Positions 8,536-18,169 of a stretch of 64,000 nucleotides of DNA are shown here, piece by piece (position 1 is the stretch's first letter; every line of letters starts with the position of its first letter). Made by a program: the position numbers and the translations under genes. The notes beneath the pieces are model-generated. The model ran no database searches and had not been told where the DNA came from. It worked only from the letters and a program-made list of their open reading frames with translations. The stretch is taken from positions 48,363 to 112,362 of the IMG/VR virus record IMGVR_UViG_3300046616_000431; one strand, 5' to 3'. This DNA comes from a virus.

Positions 8536-9323
8536 GCGGCCTGCTCCTCTTCCTTGATGGCCTCGCGCAGTACGTGACGCACGAGGTGGCTGAACTCGTC
8601 GAGATCGGAGAGCGTGGGGGTCTCCTCCCAGGCTCGGGTGTAGTGCGTGCGGCCACTGACGTCGAAGTAGGGGTGCACGAACGGGACCGGGATGAAGTCC
8701 GGGTCGCGCTCGCTCAGGTCGGTCGCCAGGATGGCCCGCTGCTCTTCGGGGAGCGAGGTCGCGAACTTGCAGGCGACAAAGAAGTAGTGGACGCCGAGCC
8801 CGTTCTCGTTCAGCCGGGCCGCCCTGGCTGCGGTCTGCAGGGTGGCCTGGATGCGGACGGTCTCCCAGCCGGACGGGGCGCTCGGCATCAGGAGGAGATC
8901 CCCCTGAATGCAGAGATCGGTAAAGGCTTCCTTGTCGCCTCCGCCGAGGTCCACGAGGACGACGTCGTAGTCGGCCTTCAGCTCCTTGATGCGCTTCTCC
9001 AGCGTCGGCCCCTTCTGGTCGTTCACGTTGTGCTCGACGAGGGCAAAGGGGACCTTCTCCCCGAGCGCATCGCGGATGGCGACCCAGGTGGCCAGGGTCT
9101 GGCTGTTGAAGTCGGTGTCGACGATGACGACTCGCATTCCGAGGGTCCGGGCGAACCACAGGGCGAGGTAGAGGGTCGAGGTCGACTTGCCGGTGCCGCC
9201 CTTGAGGACACCGATGCCGACGGCGAGACCTCCTCGGGATCGGATCCAGTCCTTGATCTGGGCGACGGGCGCCATGAGCCTCTTCAGCTCTCGGTCGTCC
9301 CTGGGTTTGTGCTTGGGGTTCAT
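8532..9323 (-). CDS. parA: ParA-family partition ATPase
   Basis: A 263-residue P-loop ATPase. A deviant Walker A motif (KGGTGKST, about residues 47-54) with the signature first lysine is followed by VVIVDTDFNSQTLATW and DVVLVDLGGGDKEAF, the usual ParA/Soj/MinD order. Start at ATG 9323 follows AGGAG with 5 nt spacing; a longer frame to 9356 lacks this. It is transcribed leftward with the ParB-like gene inside an otherwise rightward structural region, so it reads as a cassette expressed separately from late genes. ParA proteins move plasmid copies along the nucleoid, which implies that the phage spends time as a low-copy plasmid. Confidence 0.9.
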   Translation of the reverse strand: MNPKHKPRDDRELKRLMAPVAQIKDWIRSRGGLAVGIGVLKGGTGKSTSTLYLALWFARTLGMRVVIVDTDFNSQTLATWVAIRDALGEKVPFALVEHNVNDQKGPTLEKRIKELKADYDVVLVDLGGGDKEAFTDLCIQGDLLLMPSAPSGWETVRIQATLQTAARAARLNENGLGVHYFFVACKFATSLPEEQRAILATDLSERDPDFIPVPFVHPYFDVSGRTHYTRAWEETPTLSDLDEFSHLVRHVLREAIKEEEQAA

Positions 9324-9412
9324 GTGCTCTCCTGATTGGCGGGCTGTGGGGGCCATCCTGCCGCAAGATCCCGCCTCTCAGGCGCACCCGGTCATGTCTC
9401 GGCCCGTCACCG

Positions 9413-9428
9413 CGCCTCTCAAGGGGCG
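9413..9428 (+). promoter_or_regulatory. Leader mini-hairpin before gp25-like gene
   Basis: CGCCTC-TCAA-GGGGCG: a 6-bp stem including one T-G wobble, 12 nt before the GTG start. It belongs to the same family as those at 4446, 18139, 37705 and 55604; the wobble is a compensating change. Confidence 0.5.
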
Positions 9429-9440
9429 AGGAGGTGGCGA

Positions 9441-9869
9441 GTGAAGACTCTGGCGCTCGTAGGCGGCGACCTGGCCCCGGGTGACGGCGGGTACCGGTTC
9501 CTGACTGGTGCTCCGCGCATCCGGCAGGACCTGGCGCTCGCGCTGGCGGAGCCGTTCGGCAACGACACCTACCACCCCGAGTACGGGTCGGTGCTCAGCT
9601 CCTACATCGGCGAGCCGCTGACGGACGAGCTGCAGCTGCTCGTGCGCTCCGAGGTGGTCCGCGTGCTGCAGCAGTACGTCGCCGCTCAGCAGGCGAACAT
9701 CGCGGCCGACTCTCTGTCGGGCTCGCGGTCTCGCTACAGCTTCCAGGACGTTGTGAAGTCGGTGACGTCGATCACGACGGACATCAAGTACGACGTGCTC
9801 AAGGTCGCGGTCTCGCTGACCACCGAGTCCGGAGCGACGGTCAAGATTCTGCGGACGGTGGACGTGTAA
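9441..9869 (+). CDS. gp25-like baseplate wedge protein
   Basis: A 142-residue protein starting at GTG 9441, 6 nt after GAGGAGG. The sequence (RQDLALALAEPFGNDTYHPEYGS, then GEPLTDELQLLVRSEVVRVLQQY) matches the style of the T4 gp25 / P2 gpW lysozyme-like wedge family. In that family the fold is kept as a structural connector around the hub, usually without enzymatic activity. The next gene overlaps by one base (TAATG), so wedge proteins are made together. It opens the transcription unit after the partition cassette. Confidence 0.8.
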   Translation: MKTLALVGGDLAPGDGGYRFLTGAPRIRQDLALALAEPFGNDTYHPEYGSVLSSYIGEPLTDELQLLVRSEVVRVLQQYVAAQQANIAADSLSGSRSRYSFQDVVKSVTSITTDIKYDVLKVAVSLTTESGATVKILRTVDV

Positions 9870-11719
9870 TGGGAGTCTCTCGCGAGGACATCGTCACGCA
9901 GATGCGTGACGCGCTGCTGATCTCCGACCCGGAGGTGGACACTTCCGTCGGCACGCCGCTGCGGAAGATCCTGGACGCGGTGGCCGGGTCTCTGGCGGAC
10001 GCGTACGTCGAGAACCACTTGCTGTCGTACGCCTACGACATCGACTCGAAGATCGACGCCGACCTGGACTCGTTCACGTCGCTGTTCGGTATCTCGCGGA
10101 TCCCAGCCCGGCGCGCGATCGGCTCCGTGACGTTCTCCCGGACCGGGGACCTCACGCCGACCGTCTTCATCCCGGTCGGCACCGAGGTCGCGGCGTCCAG
10201 CGACCCGGCCCTGATCGTCCAGCTGGTCACCGGCGCGACCCTGATGCCCGGCTCGACGTCGGTCACGGTGCCGGTCCAGGCGGTCGCGGCCGGGCCGGAG
10301 GGGAACCTGGGCGCGGGCGTGGCCACGGTCATCACGTCGCCGATCCAGGGGGTCAATTCGGTGGTCAACACCGGCGCATTGACCGGTGGCACCTCCCGGG
10401 AGACGGACACCGAGCTGCGGGCGCGGTGGAAGGCCACGGTCTTCCGGTCGATGGCCGGGACCGAGCAGATGTACCTGGGCGTGGCCCTGGACGACACCGA
10501 CTGCTACGCGGCGCAGGTGGTCGGCTCGTCGAAGACGCGGTCGGAGATCCTGCAGGTGCCGGTCACCGGCAACACGGTCGCACAGATCAACGACGCGAAG
10601 TACGTCTACTCCTCGCCGGTGCAGGTGGCGAAGGCGGACGGCACGCTGCTGGTCAAGGACTACGACTACACCTGGGTGCCCAGCAATCCGCCGCAGCTCG
10701 CCGGGCTGTCGTCGTCGTTCCCGGCCGCTGGTGAGCTACTGACGGTCAACTACCAGTACCTGCCGACGGTGAGCCGGAACGACCCGGCGACGAACATCAC
10801 GAACCGGGTGGACATCTTCACCGGCGGTACCCGGGCGCAGGCGGCGCAGGCCAGCCTGATCTTCAAGAACGACAAGAAGTGGCAGACGGTCTCCACCGTC
10901 GACCTGTACACGGGAGTCTGGCTGCGCGCGGACCAGACGCGGCCGGAGGCGGGCAACGTGTTCATCCCGCTGCCGTTCGGGCCGATCCTGAGCGTGCCCA
11001 CGAACCTCACGGTCGGGGCGACCACGTACGGCCTGGCGACGGCGGCGAACCCGATGGGGACGGTCACGGGCGGCGTCACGTACGCGTATCAGATCGTCCA
11101 CGAGGACTCGGTGGACGGCTGGACACCGACGAGCCGTTTCGGCCTGGAGTGGCACCGCAACTACCTGCCCGCCAACGGCTCCTCGTTCGTGGTCGGCGGG
11201 ACCGGGAACTACACCTACAACGAGGTGCCTGCGAGCGTGCAGGACGCGGTCAATCGCTGGCGGCTGGTGGGCATTGACGCCAAGGTGCACCAGGCCAAGC
11301 AGCGCTGGCTGCGGTTTGCCCTGGGCGTGATGTACACGGCCTCCTCGACCGGGTCGGTTGCCTCGGTCCAGGACGCGATCCGTACGGCACTGAGCGACTA
11401 CCTGAACCGGATGGGGTTCAACAGCAACGTCCAGATCTCCGACGTGCTCTCGGTCATCCACCAGGTTCCCGGGGTGGACAACTGCCGCCTGCTGCACGGC
11501 GGGGACGTGACCGGCTACAGCTCGGCCAACCCGAACGCCTCCATCGTCGGCATGCAGCAGATCGCGCCGGGCAGCGCGTCGAACTCGGCCGCGCTGGCGT
11601 CGTACGTCGAGCCTGCCACCGGCCGGGCCAAGGACAACTACTTCAAGGACGACGAGCTGCCGGTCCTGGGCGCCGTCGTCTTCAAGACGCTCGCGCGCAA
11701 CAGCTTCGGGGTGCTCTGA
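9869..11719 (+). CDS. Baseplate J-like wedge protein (gp6/gpJ family)
   Basis: A 616-residue protein. The N-terminus (DPEVDTSVGTPLRKILDAVAGSLADAYVEN) and the central GGTSRETDTELRARWKATVFRSMAGT are characteristic of the baseplate J family, which forms the wedge ring around the hub of contractile tails. It is longer than P2 gpJ and resembles the larger actinophage versions. The start overlaps the upstream stop by one base, and the stop overlaps the next start (TGATG). Position between gp25-like and gpI-like genes is the usual order. Confidence 0.85.
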   Translation: MGVSREDIVTQMRDALLISDPEVDTSVGTPLRKILDAVAGSLADAYVENHLLSYAYDIDSKIDADLDSFTSLFGISRIPARRAIGSVTFSRTGDLTPTVFIPVGTEVAASSDPALIVQLVTGATLMPGSTSVTVPVQAVAAGPEGNLGAGVATVITSPIQGVNSVVNTGALTGGTSRETDTELRARWKATVFRSMAGTEQMYLGVALDDTDCYAAQVVGSSKTRSEILQVPVTGNTVAQINDAKYVYSSPVQVAKADGTLLVKDYDYTWVPSNPPQLAGLSSSFPAAGELLTVNYQYLPTVSRNDPATNITNRVDIFTGGTRAQAAQASLIFKNDKKWQTVSTVDLYTGVWLRADQTRPEAGNVFIPLPFGPILSVPTNLTVGATTYGLATAANPMGTVTGGVTYAYQIVHEDSVDGWTPTSRFGLEWHRNYLPANGSSFVVGGTGNYTYNEVPASVQDAVNRWRLVGIDAKVHQAKQRWLRFALGVMYTASSTGSVASVQDAIRTALSDYLNRMGFNSNVQISDVLSVIHQVPGVDNCRLLHGGDVTGYSSANPNASIVGMQQIAPGSASNSAALASYVEPATGRAKDNYFKDDELPVLGAVVFKTLARNSFGVL

Positions 11720-13053
11720 TGACGACTCCCATCCACCAGGGCAGCGGTCTGTACGGCTCGGCCGTCGTCTCCGGCGGCCTGATGCCGCTGCAGGCCGACA
11801 TCACGGTGCCGCAGTCGACGGCGCTGGCCAGCGGTACCGGCATGCTGGTCGCCGACACTGCCATCACCGAGCAGCTGCGGCACTTCCCTGAGGACGTCTA
11901 CGACCTCCGGCCGACGTCGCACCTGGTGCGGCTGATGCAGGTCCTGCTCGGGGAATCCGGCGTCGGCCAGCTGCGCAAGCGTCTCCTCCTGGCCCAGCTG
12001 CAGACGCTGTCCTCGTCGGGGGCGAGATTCTTCGATCTCGACCGCTTCTACGGTGCCCTGTTCGGGGCAACTCGGGCCGACTCCGAGCAGCTGACGATCA
12101 ACCCCATGGAAACGTCGACCGCGACGGCCGCCGAGTGGGAGTCAATCGAGGCTGCCGATGCGTCATTCCGGGACCGGATGACCGCACTTGCCCAGTCAAT
12201 TGCCATGGGCGGCACCGTGCCGGGCCTGACGGCGGCGGCCGAGGCCATCACCGGCGTCGAGTGCGACGTCTTCGAGTCCTGGGCACTCCTGGACGCCACG
12301 GACGATCCCCAGGCGGCCGGGCACGACTGGACGTGGATGGAGGGCGCTGCCAGCTGGGCCGACTACGAGGGCCAGATCTGGGGCGCGCTGGAGGGGACGC
12401 CGTTCTACGGCCGCTCCGGCGTGCTGACGCGCAGCGAGCTGCTGGTCCGGGTGAACCGGGACTACCCCTCGACGCCAGAGGGCCGGTCCCAGCGCACGAG
12501 CGACGAGTGGGCGCTGGTGCGGGTGCTGGAGCGGATCAAGCCCGCGCACATCCTTCTCACGGTCGACACGCAGGGGACCTCGGCGCTGCTGCCCCGGGGT
12601 ATCGCGGCGATCAGGTCCGACAGTGAGCACTGGGAGATCGCCACCCGGGTCACGCCGGGCCAGGTCCCCCTGGGGGCAACCCCCTACCCGCTGTCGCCGC
12701 AGCAGGAGGCAGACGGCATTGACTCCGGGTCATCCCGGGTATTGCCCCGGCCTCCGCTGGTCACGAAGATCGGCGACGAGTGGGCGTACGGGTCACAGAT
12801 CCCGACGTGCCGGACGTACTCGGTCACGCCGACGGACGACGTCGACTTCACCGAGCCTGGACCGGTCCCTGACTCCGGACTTGACTCAATTGACCAGTCA
12901 GTTGTCTGGCGTGACGGGACAAGCACGGTCTACCGGGCGACGCTCGGGTCAATGGACCCGCTGCTGAGCCAGGCGGCCCGCGCGGGCGCCGACGGCGTCC
13001 TGGTGGCGAACCCGTACAGCGGCGACCGTCGGATGGTCCTGACGACCGACTGA
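11719..13053 (+). CDS. Baseplate wedge protein, gpI-like
   Basis: A 444-residue protein that follows the J-like gene with a one-base overlap. The region near residues 50-90 (FPEDVYDLRPTSHLVRLMQVLLGESGVGQLRK) has the look of phage tail protein I-type wedge proteins, which link baseplate to fibres. The C-terminal half is beta-rich and Thr/Asp-rich. No catalytic motif was found. The order gp25-J-I then fibre supports the call. A weak inverted repeat (13052-13080) follows the stop. Confidence 0.6.
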   Translation: MTTPIHQGSGLYGSAVVSGGLMPLQADITVPQSTALASGTGMLVADTAITEQLRHFPEDVYDLRPTSHLVRLMQVLLGESGVGQLRKRLLLAQLQTLSSSGARFFDLDRFYGALFGATRADSEQLTINPMETSTATAAEWESIEAADASFRDRMTALAQSIAMGGTVPGLTAAAEAITGVECDVFESWALLDATDDPQAAGHDWTWMEGAASWADYEGQIWGALEGTPFYGRSGVLTRSELLVRVNRDYPSTPEGRSQRTSDEWALVRVLERIKPAHILLTVDTQGTSALLPRGIAAIRSDSEHWEIATRVTPGQVPLGATPYPLSPQQEADGIDSGSSRVLPRPPLVTKIGDEWAYGSQIPTCRTYSVTPTDDVDFTEPGPVPDSGLDSIDQSVVWRDGTSTVYRATLGSMDPLLSQAARAGADGVLVANPYSGDRRMVLTTD

Positions 13054-13125
13054 GCCGGGGGCTTCCTGTTCGCCGGGCTCTTCGTGCATCCAAGGGGCGC
13101 AAGGAGACAACCGCGAGGGAGCCCC

Positions 13126-16100
13126 ATGGCCGACCTGTACGCCAACTACGCCGCGCTGGCCGCCGCCCGCCAGATGGGCGTGGATTACCGGCTGCTGGTC
13201 CGTACTCCGCCGGGTTCCAGGCTCGCCCATATCGCGATCCACGGCGGTGGCATCGAGCCGGGCACCACGGAGATCGCGGACTATCTCTCCGGGTCCGCCA
13301 GCCGGTTCTATTCGTTCGACGGCATGCTGGTCTCGGGCAACTCTGACCTGCACATCACCTCGACGAACTACGACGAGCCGCAGGCCCTGGAGCTGGTCGG
13401 CGCCAGCGACTACGTCATCTCCTGGCACGGCGCGGCCGGGACCGATCCGGTCACCTACATCAGCGGCCTCGACACCGACACCGGGACGCGCATCAAGGAA
13501 GCCCTGGAGCAGGCCGGGTTCACCATCGGCGCGACACCGACGGAGCTCGACGGCAGCAGCCCGACGAACATCGCCAACCGGGGCGCCCGCACGATGGGCG
13601 TCCAGATGGAACTGACGCTCGCGCTGCGCCAGTCTTTCTTCGAGGACTTCACCCGCGCGGGGCGGGACAGCGGCCCGCGTACGGCGGACTTCTACACGTA
13701 CATGACGGCGATCCGGACGGCGCTCAACGGTCTGGATGTCCCGGGCAAGGCCCTCGGGTCCGTCTGGCGTGACCGGGTTGCCCAGCCGGTCAGGGGGACG
13801 GGCTCGGCGTCGGGTGACTTCGGGATCCCGGCCCTTGCTCCGCTGACCGTGGACGGCATGCCCCTGGCCGCGCTCAAGGACGCCCTGCGGCTGCAGACGA
13901 ACACCCGCCAGGTCAGCAGCAACGGCAGCGAGCGGTTCTGGTCGAGCCCGCCCCGGCCGAACGGCAACCCGCTGCGGGAGGTCTTCGAGTTCTCGCTGGC
14001 CACGAACCGGCCGGTCAACCGGGTGGCATTCTCGCTCGCCCGCTTCCCCCAGCGGGCCTGGGTGCAGTGGCGTGACACGGACGGGGTGTGGCACCCGCTG
14101 ACACACGCCCGGACCCAGGCGCCGGTCCAGATCAGCATCATGGACTCATTGCCCGCGATCATCCCGGCGGGCGTACCGGACAACGTCAAGCTGCACCCGC
14201 AGCACTTCGGCTCCGGGCACTGGATGCCTCAGATGGTCGACGTCGTCCCGGTCAATGCCTCCCGGTTCCGGATCATCATGGCCCGGCTGCCCTCGTCATC
14301 GCGGCCGGTCAGCACGGATGGACAGCCGGTGCCGTACTCCCTGGGGGTCAAGGACGCGCAGGTCTCCTACCGGGCCGCGTCCACGGACGACCTGCCGTGG
14401 CTGCCTCAGGCGGACGCCGAGTACACGGCCGCAATTGCCGGGTCAACCGACCTGCTGGGGTCACAGATCGAGTACTCCGTGCGCCGGAACCGGGCGGCCA
14501 ACCTGCTGCCCCCGGCCAGCGGCATCTGGCGCTGCGCCCCTCAGCCGGTGCCGAACGCCGTGGTCAGCCTGCACCTTGACCTGCGGGACTCCTTCAACAA
14601 GCCCCAGGTCATTGACCGGCTGTATGTCGACCCGGTGACCTCGGGCCCGTCGGTGAACCTCTACTACACGGACCAGACGGCGATCCCGGACCGGTTCGCC
14701 CCGGCGACCACTCCGTTGACCCTGCCGCTGGTGCGGCCGTCGGCCGACTTGCCCGTGGCCGACAGCGAGGGCCTGCTGTTTGACCGGTCACGGTCCTACC
14801 TGGACGTGGACAACCGGGCCTGCCAGCTCGACCCGTCCGAGCCGTTCCTCCTGGCCATGACGGTCAACCCCCAGTTCACCTCCTCTGACCTGGGTCAATG
14901 GACGGTCATGGACACCGGTCAACTGACCGTCGGCTTCACGGATGGATCGTTCGTTGTCCGTCTCGGTGACCGCCAGATCGAGATGGACCCGGTCACGTTC
15001 GGGGTCAACGCCTCTTTCCCCGTGGCAATTGCCTACGACGGGTTCACGTTGACCGTCCGCACGCCGTGGGGGCGGAGGGAGCGACAGGACGTCCACCTCC
15101 CCTCGGATCCGCCGAGCACGCTCCGGCTCGGCGGACCTCTGTCGGGCGAGGGCGGTGCGATCCGGATCCGGAGCCTGTTCCTTGCCCGGGGCCGGGCGGC
15201 CGACATCGAGACGATCGAGGCGTACTGGCTCGCCCCGTCCGCGTACGTGCTGCCGCCGGGCCTGGACGCCGACCCGTCCCTGCATACGAGCGCCAACGCG
15301 ATCCTGCGGATGGACACCAGCCTGATCACGCCGGGGGCGGAGTCGGTGTGCCCGTGGGGGCTCATCGGGGGCCCGGCGGTCTGCCACGACTCCCAGGTCT
15401 GGACGCCGGTGCCGGGCGACTTCACCCTGCGCAAGGGGCTGCTGAAGTTCCGGCCCATCAAGGCCGCCCACGTGAAGATGGAGTTCACCAACCTGGCGCC
15501 GCTGGTGCTCACGCCGTCCCAGGCGACACCGATCGTCAAGACGAACCTGTTCCCGGCCGACTCGGGCCAGGGCAGCAGCACCGTGGCGAGCGCAAGCAGT
15601 GCGTCCGGGGCGGTCCCGACCGGGGCCCGGGTGGCTACAGAGCAGGGGTGGGCGTACCGGTACGTCGATGCCCGCAACGTGACGCCCGCCGGTTCCACGG
15701 CGGCGTTCCTGCCGACCGAGGCCCTGTACGCGCCGGACCCGCTCGACGCGCAGGTGCTGCGCCGCTCGGGCCAGCGGTTCCCGTACCAGCCGCTGCCGAG
15801 CACGACGGCGCCTCGCTTCACGAGCACGGGCGTGCACCACTACCGGGTGGCCGAGCTGGCCATGGACACCAAGGTCGGCTACACCGTGGCCCTGTCCCAG
15901 GTGCTCGCCTACTTCTCCGACCCGGTGGCGGAAAGGGATACGGAGCAGTACGTCGAGCTGTTCCACGACACGGCCTACCTGTCCGGGTACACGGAGGACG
16001 ACCCGACCGGCTGGAAGCACAGCGGGTCGGCGATGGTGACCAGCCAGCAGCCGCCGTGGCTCGGCACGAAGGTCACGTCCAAGACCTTCATCAGCAAGCG

Positions 16101-17310
16101 CCGGGTGCTTGGCGTGCAGTTCGCGGCGCAGGCGTCCGACCCAAAGCAGCTGGTGCGGGATCCGGACTTCGACGACCCGAGCCTGCACTTCTGGCGGCCG
16201 GTGGGCGACGCGGCGATCGAGTCGTCGTCGCAGTACGCGGCCTCGATCGGCCGGATGGCCAAGGTGACCCGGGGGCATGCCACGTCCTCGTGGAGCGCCC
16301 TGGAGATGCAGTTCCCGACCTGGGGTGATTTCGAGGACTCCGACCCGCTGCCCAACAGGCCGCTGTGGTGGGAGATCGAGAACGCGACCAGCGAGGCCGA
16401 CAACGGCGGTATCGAGTCTCTGCGGCCGGTCACTCCGGCGCCGGGCGGGCGGCTGTACGCGGCGGCCCGGGTGTACACCGAGGGGCCGCTGGCACAGCCC
16501 CTGCTGCTGCAGCTGGTGAACGGGGACGGCCGCATCCTGGCCGAGGCGGAGCAGGCGATCGACGCCGCCCAGGTCGTGGAGTGGTACGTCGGCGCGACGA
16601 TCCGTACGACCTCGCCGACCGGGCTGCCGACCTGGGACGCGGTGAGCAGCGCGGGCACGCTGTCCTGGAACCAGATGGAGGCCCTCGGCTCCTGGGGCGA
16701 CATCTCCCAGGACTGGGACATCGACAGCGTCTACGACGTCCGCGTCCGGGTCATCCAGCAGGGGCAGTCCGGTACCGGCCAGTGGCTGGTGGACTCGATG
16801 GCCATCTTCAACGACCCGCTGGTCTGGGAGGTCTCGCGGGACGGCGGCGTGACCTGGCACGAGATGGTCGGGATCCGGAACAACCCTCGCGGCGTGTTCC
16901 TGTTCCCGGACCTGCCGCCCGAGGACCGCACCGGCGGCACCCAGCTGCGCTGGCGCGTCACCGGCTACTCGGCCGGGCTGTCGGTGTCGTCCATGGTGCT
17001 GCGGCCCTGGTACGCCACGCTCTCGGGCGCGGTGCCGTACCTGGACACGCTGCAGGCCTCGGGGGCCGCGACGTCGCTGGCGGACTACTACCCGCCGGTG
17101 GAGTCCGACGCCTTGTTCCAGGGGTGGCAGCAGCCGATCCCGCAGGAATGGTGGCTCGCCGCCCGCCAGTGGGCCCAGCAGAACTTCCCGGCCACCGGCC
17201 CGCTGCCCGCGATCACGCTTCCGGAGACCGTGGCAGAGGGCACCGACGAGGGCAACCCCCCGTCGGCCGCGCGGCACGCCCTGCCCAACGCGTTCGTCCT
17301 CAACCGCTAA
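13126..17310 (+). CDS. Large baseplate/fibre protein with LamG-like region
   Basis: A 1394-residue protein starting at ATG 13126 after GAGGGAG. An upstream in-frame ATG at 13084 has no ribosome-binding site and lies in the leader. The sequence is almost entirely beta-type. Residues about 540-700 (LLFDRSRSYLDVDNRACQ through VAIAYDGFTLTVRTPW) resemble a concanavalin/LamG fold, common in carbohydrate-binding fibre modules. The Trp-rich C-terminus (EWWLAARQWAQQNF) may attach to the next fibre. It probably forms a baseplate periphery or long fibre stalk. The following fibre gene starts 10 nt after its stop behind AAGGAG. Confidence 0.6.
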   Translation: MADLYANYAALAAARQMGVDYRLLVRTPPGSRLAHIAIHGGGIEPGTTEIADYLSGSASRFYSFDGMLVSGNSDLHITSTNYDEPQALELVGASDYVISWHGAAGTDPVTYISGLDTDTGTRIKEALEQAGFTIGATPTELDGSSPTNIANRGARTMGVQMELTLALRQSFFEDFTRAGRDSGPRTADFYTYMTAIRTALNGLDVPGKALGSVWRDRVAQPVRGTGSASGDFGIPALAPLTVDGMPLAALKDALRLQTNTRQVSSNGSERFWSSPPRPNGNPLREVFEFSLATNRPVNRVAFSLARFPQRAWVQWRDTDGVWHPLTHARTQAPVQISIMDSLPAIIPAGVPDNVKLHPQHFGSGHWMPQMVDVVPVNASRFRIIMARLPSSSRPVSTDGQPVPYSLGVKDAQVSYRAASTDDLPWLPQADAEYTAAIAGSTDLLGSQIEYSVRRNRAANLLPPASGIWRCAPQPVPNAVVSLHLDLRDSFNKPQVIDRLYVDPVTSGPSVNLYYTDQTAIPDRFAPATTPLTLPLVRPSADLPVADSEGLLFDRSRSYLDVDNRACQLDPSEPFLLAMTVNPQFTSSDLGQWTVMDTGQLTVGFTDGSFVVRLGDRQIEMDPVTFGVNASFPVAIAYDGFTLTVRTPWGRRERQDVHLPSDPPSTLRLGGPLSGEGGAIRIRSLFLARGRAADIETIEAYWLAPSAYVLPPGLDADPSLHTSANAILRMDTSLITPGAESVCPWGLIGGPAVCHDSQVWTPVPGDFTLRKGLLKFRPIKAAHVKMEFTNLAPLVLTPSQATPIVKTNLFPADSGQGSSTVASASSASGAVPTGARVATEQGWAYRYVDARNVTPAGSTAAFLPTEALYAPDPLDAQVLRRSGQRFPYQPLPSTTAPRFTSTGVHHYRVAELAMDTKVGYTVALSQVLAYFSDPVAERDTEQYVELFHDTAYLSGYTEDDPTGWKHSGSAMVTSQQPPWLGTKVTSKTFISKRRVLGVQFAAQASDPKQLVRDPDFDDPSLHFWRPVGDAAIESSSQYAASIGRMAKVTRGHATSSWSALEMQFPTWGDFEDSDPLPNRPLWWEIENATSEADNGGIESLRPVTPAPGGRLYAAARVYTEGPLAQPLLLQLVNGDGRILAEAEQAIDAAQVVEWYVGATIRTTSPTGLPTWDAVSSAGTLSWNQMEALGSWGDISQDWDIDSVYDVRVRVIQQGQSGTGQWLVDSMAIFNDPLVWEVSRDGGVTWHEMVGIRNNPRGVFLFPDLPPEDRTGGTQLRWRVTGYSAGLSVSSMVLRPWYATLSGAVPYLDTLQASGAATSLADYYPPVESDALFQGWQQPIPQEWWLAARQWAQQNFPATGPLPAITLPETVAEGTDEGNPPSAARHALPNAFVLNR

Positions 17311-17319
17311 GGAGCACCT

Positions 17320-18099
17320 GTGCGCGCGCACTTCAACCGCCCGCTGATCGACATGATGGGCAACCAGGTCAACCAGGCCGTGGTGCGGCTGCTGGTTGCG
17401 GGCAGCACCACGGAGCTGATCTCCGCCATCGTCTACTCCGAGGCAACCGGAAGCCTGACCCGCACCAACCCGTGGAACATCACCAACGGCGAGGTCGACT
17501 TCTTCCTGGACGCTCCGGCCCGGCTGCAGCTCGGGGTCAAGGTCGGCACCGACCCGGAGGAGTTCTGGGACAACGTCGATGTGCTGGCCGTGGCCACGGA
17601 GTCGACGCACCCGGGCACCGGCACGGACTCCACGGCGATCGGCAACGGCGCGTCGGCGACCGGCGCCGGGGCCATGGCGCTCGGCGCGGGCACCCTGGCG
17701 GACGCCGACTCGGCAACCGTCATCGGCTACCAGGCGTCGGCAGCGCAGGCGGGCGCTACAGCCATCGGGGCGCAGGCGTCGGCCACGGAGCCCGGGGCGC
17801 TGGCGATAGGCCAGTCAGCGCTCGCCCAGGGGCTCCAGGCGGCAGCTCTGGGGGACGGAGCGCAGTCCTCCTGGGACCAGTCGACCGCCGTCGGCGCGGG
17901 CGCCCAGACGACCCGGCCGAACCAGGTCGTGCTCGGAACGGCCGCCGACCTGGTCGACGTCCCGGGCGCGGCGGTCCTGCACAGCCCGGACGGGACGCCG
18001 TTCGTCCTGGCCGTCACCAACGACGGCCGCCTGTACACGCAGCAGCTGGCGCCGTACGAGGCGGTCGAGCTGCCCGAGGGGCCGCCGGAAGTGCCGTGA
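17320..18099 (+). CDS. Tail fibre 1 with YadA-like head repeats
   Basis: A 259-residue protein from GTG 17320, 5 nt after AAGGAG. Residues 1-90 form a domain (FNRPLIDMMGNQV to FFLDAPARLQL) shared with the fibres at 18170 and 21117. From about residue 98 come short repeats of the form AIGxxASAxxxGAxALG, typical of the left-handed beta-roll heads of YadA-type trimeric adhesins. The family is known for surface adhesion as trimers, so this is likely a receptor-binding fibre. It is the shortest of the three, and a terminator-like hairpin follows its stop. Confidence 0.7.
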   Translation: MRAHFNRPLIDMMGNQVNQAVVRLLVAGSTTELISAIVYSEATGSLTRTNPWNITNGEVDFFLDAPARLQLGVKVGTDPEEFWDNVDVLAVATESTHPGTGTDSTAIGNGASATGAGAMALGAGTLADADSATVIGYQASAAQAGATAIGAQASATEPGALAIGQSALAQGLQAAALGDGAQSSWDQSTAVGAGAQTTRPNQVVLGTAADLVDVPGAAVLHSPDGTPFVLAVTNDGRLYTQQLAPYEAVELPEGPPEVP

Positions 18100-18118
18100 C
18101 CCACTGGGTCTCATTTTT
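18098..18118 (+). terminator. Terminator-like hairpin after fibre 1
   Basis: GACCC-ACT-GGGTC stem followed by a run of T (18114-18118). The core resembles the GAGACCC/GGGTCTC palindrome at 7544. The stem is short, so it may only attenuate. Confidence 0.45.
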
Positions 18119-18120
18119 GC

Positions 18121-18169
18121 TGTGCGCCTCCCTAGCTTCGCCCTGAAGGGGTGACGAGAGGGAGGCACA
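18121..18169 (+). promoter_or_regulatory. Leader structure sequestering fibre 2 ribosome-binding site
   Basis: CCTCCCT (18127-18133) pairs with AGGGAGG (18159-18165), extended by TGTG/CACA. This hides the GAGGGAGG ribosome-binding site of the fibre 2 gene. Inside the loop is a copy of the leader mini-hairpin (CGCCCT-GAA-GGGGTG, 18139-18153), with a T-G and a G-T wobble. A translational switch for fibre synthesis is a reasonable inference. Confidence 0.45.

Noticed and set aside
7651-9387. Single 578-codon reverse frame joining parA and parB regions
   Set aside because: Its first half is out of frame with the clear ParA sequence. The real layout is two overlapping genes.
13052-13080. Terminator after the gpI-like gene
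   Set aside because: Only a 5-bp GAGCC/GGCTC outer stem with poor interior pairing, too weak to list as a feature.
14788-17610. 940-codon reverse frame opposite the large baseplate protein
   Set aside because: Shadow of the forward gene; composition is low-complexity Arg/Gly/Val and it runs across two real genes.
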